Source: Vibrio penaeicida
GTDB lineage: Bacteria; Pseudomonadota; Gammaproteobacteria; Enterobacterales; Vibrionaceae
Assembly (NCBI RefSeq): GCF_019977755.1
Contig: NZ_AP025144.1
Span: 1,612,001 to 1,676,000 of the forward strand
DNA length: 64,000 bases
Reading direction: 5' to 3'
A program made the position numbers and the translations under genes. Under the pieces are notes generated by a model. That model was given only the letters and a program-made list of their open reading frames with translations. It did no database searches and was not told the DNA's origin. Below are positions 63,551-64,000 of this stretch, one piece after another. The number at the start of each line of letters is the position of its first letter. Within the stretch, counting starts at the first letter, position 1.

Positions 63551-64000
63551 ATGAAAAAAACATTGTTGGCTCTAGGTTTAGCGAGCATTGCGGCAACAGC
63601 CAGCGCGGATTCTTTTTTCTATGCTGGTGGTAATTTCGGTCAGTCTGATTTCGGCAGCGGCACCGACAAAGAAACGGCATATGGTTTCCACGTGGGTACC
63701 GGCATATTGCCGATCTTAGGTCTAGAAGGCGGATACTGGAGCCACGGAAACGATACTCGCTCACTATTTGTTGCAGCAAAACCAAGTATCGATTTTGGTC
63801 CTCTTCATGTTTACGCCAAAGGTGGCCTGCATTCATGGGACCGCGATAATGGCGGAGATGGTACTGGGTTGATGTACGGAGTGGGGGCAGAATATTTCCT
63901 CGTCGACAATTTGTCTCTTGGTGGTTCATGGCAATCATTCAACCGTGGCGACAACTTTAACGACATTACTTCGTTTACTGTTACAGCAACGTTCCACTTC
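63551..64000 (+). CDS. Outer-membrane beta-barrel protein (OmpA-like/porin-family), 3' end at the window edge
   Basis: A frame open to the last base encodes at least 150 residues. A signal peptide (KKTLLALGLASIAATASA) precedes DSFFYAGGNFGQSDFG and alternating beta strands (GFHVGTGILPILGLEGGYWS, LHVYAKGGLHSWD, YGVGAEYFLVDNLSLGGSWQS). The window ends at SFTVTATFHF, a typical terminal-Phe barrel signal, so the stop may be the very next codon. ATG 63551 has GAGGG 8-9 nt upstream; the ATG at 63545 is too near it. Function is unknown. Confidence 0.8.
   Translation, partial: MKKTLLALGLASIAATASADSFFYAGGNFGQSDFGSGTDKETAYGFHVGTGILPILGLEGGYWSHGNDTRSLFVAAKPSIDFGPLHVYAKGGLHSWDRDNGGDGTGLMYGVGAEYFLVDNLSLGGSWQSFNRGDNFNDITSFTVTATFHF

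Overview
The window reads as chromosome from a marine gammaproteobacterium, most likely a Vibrio or close relative. Support: an azoR/hrpA divergent pair, a VF530-type small protein, a Flp/Tad pilus locus with a LysR-type neighbour, several TRAP transporters and many GNAT acetyltransferases. It is gene-dense, with accessory catabolic islands side by side. I saw no rRNA, tRNA, CRISPR array, insertion sequence or phage gene.

Region 1 (1-14338) is an aromatic/hydroaromatic acid island. The minus strand carries a GntR regulator, a Gfo/Idh/MocA oxidoreductase, type II 3-dehydroquinate dehydratase and a QuiC-like 3-dehydroshikimate dehydratase that is frameshifted and runs off the left edge. The plus strand carries a TRAP transporter. 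After a divergent AraC regulator comes a full protocatechuate 4,5-cleavage operon: GalD-type tautomerase, LigI, LigK, LigJ, LigA, LigB, LigC and an aldo/keto reductase. Together they would take quinate/shikimate-type compounds to protocatechuate and on to pyruvate and oxaloacetate.

Region 2 (14500-19800) is a loose set of small accessory genes: four GNATs, a VOC protein, a coupled N-formylglutamate amidohydrolase/metalloprotease pair, VF530, TerB, and a degenerate 20-bp tandem repeat.

Region 3 (20000-30850) looks like 2,3-dihydroxypropane-1-sulfonate (DHPS) catabolism. SuyAB sulfolactate sulfo-lyase lies on the plus strand. HpsN/HpsO/HpsP-like dehydrogenases, a TRAP transporter and a small membrane protein lie on the minus strand. 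A GntR and a LacI regulator flank them, with recognisable operator palindromes.

Region 4 (31846-44341) is a LysR regulator and a Flp/Tad pilus operon: flp, rcpC, rcpA, CpaD-like lipoprotein, tadZ, tadA-G and an OmpA-domain protein. No TadV prepilin peptidase is present. An inverted repeat and sigma70-like promoter precede flp.

Region 5 (44397-57243) holds a hypothetical protein, a large MipA/OmpV-like barrel, and a FadR-type-regulated operon: carbohydrate ABC transporter, beta-propeller lactonase, LyxK-type kinase, UlaD, UlaE and UlaF. It would feed an L-gulonate/ascorbate-type sugar acid into D-xylulose 5-phosphate. The kinase has an unusual SSxxx pentapeptide-repeat tail, and a 59-residue small ORF with an 18-bp internal repeat overlaps its start codon.

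Region 6 (57323-64000) is ordinary chromosome: a beta-lactamase-fold serine hydrolase, azoR, hrpA and an outer-membrane barrel gene cut by the right edge.
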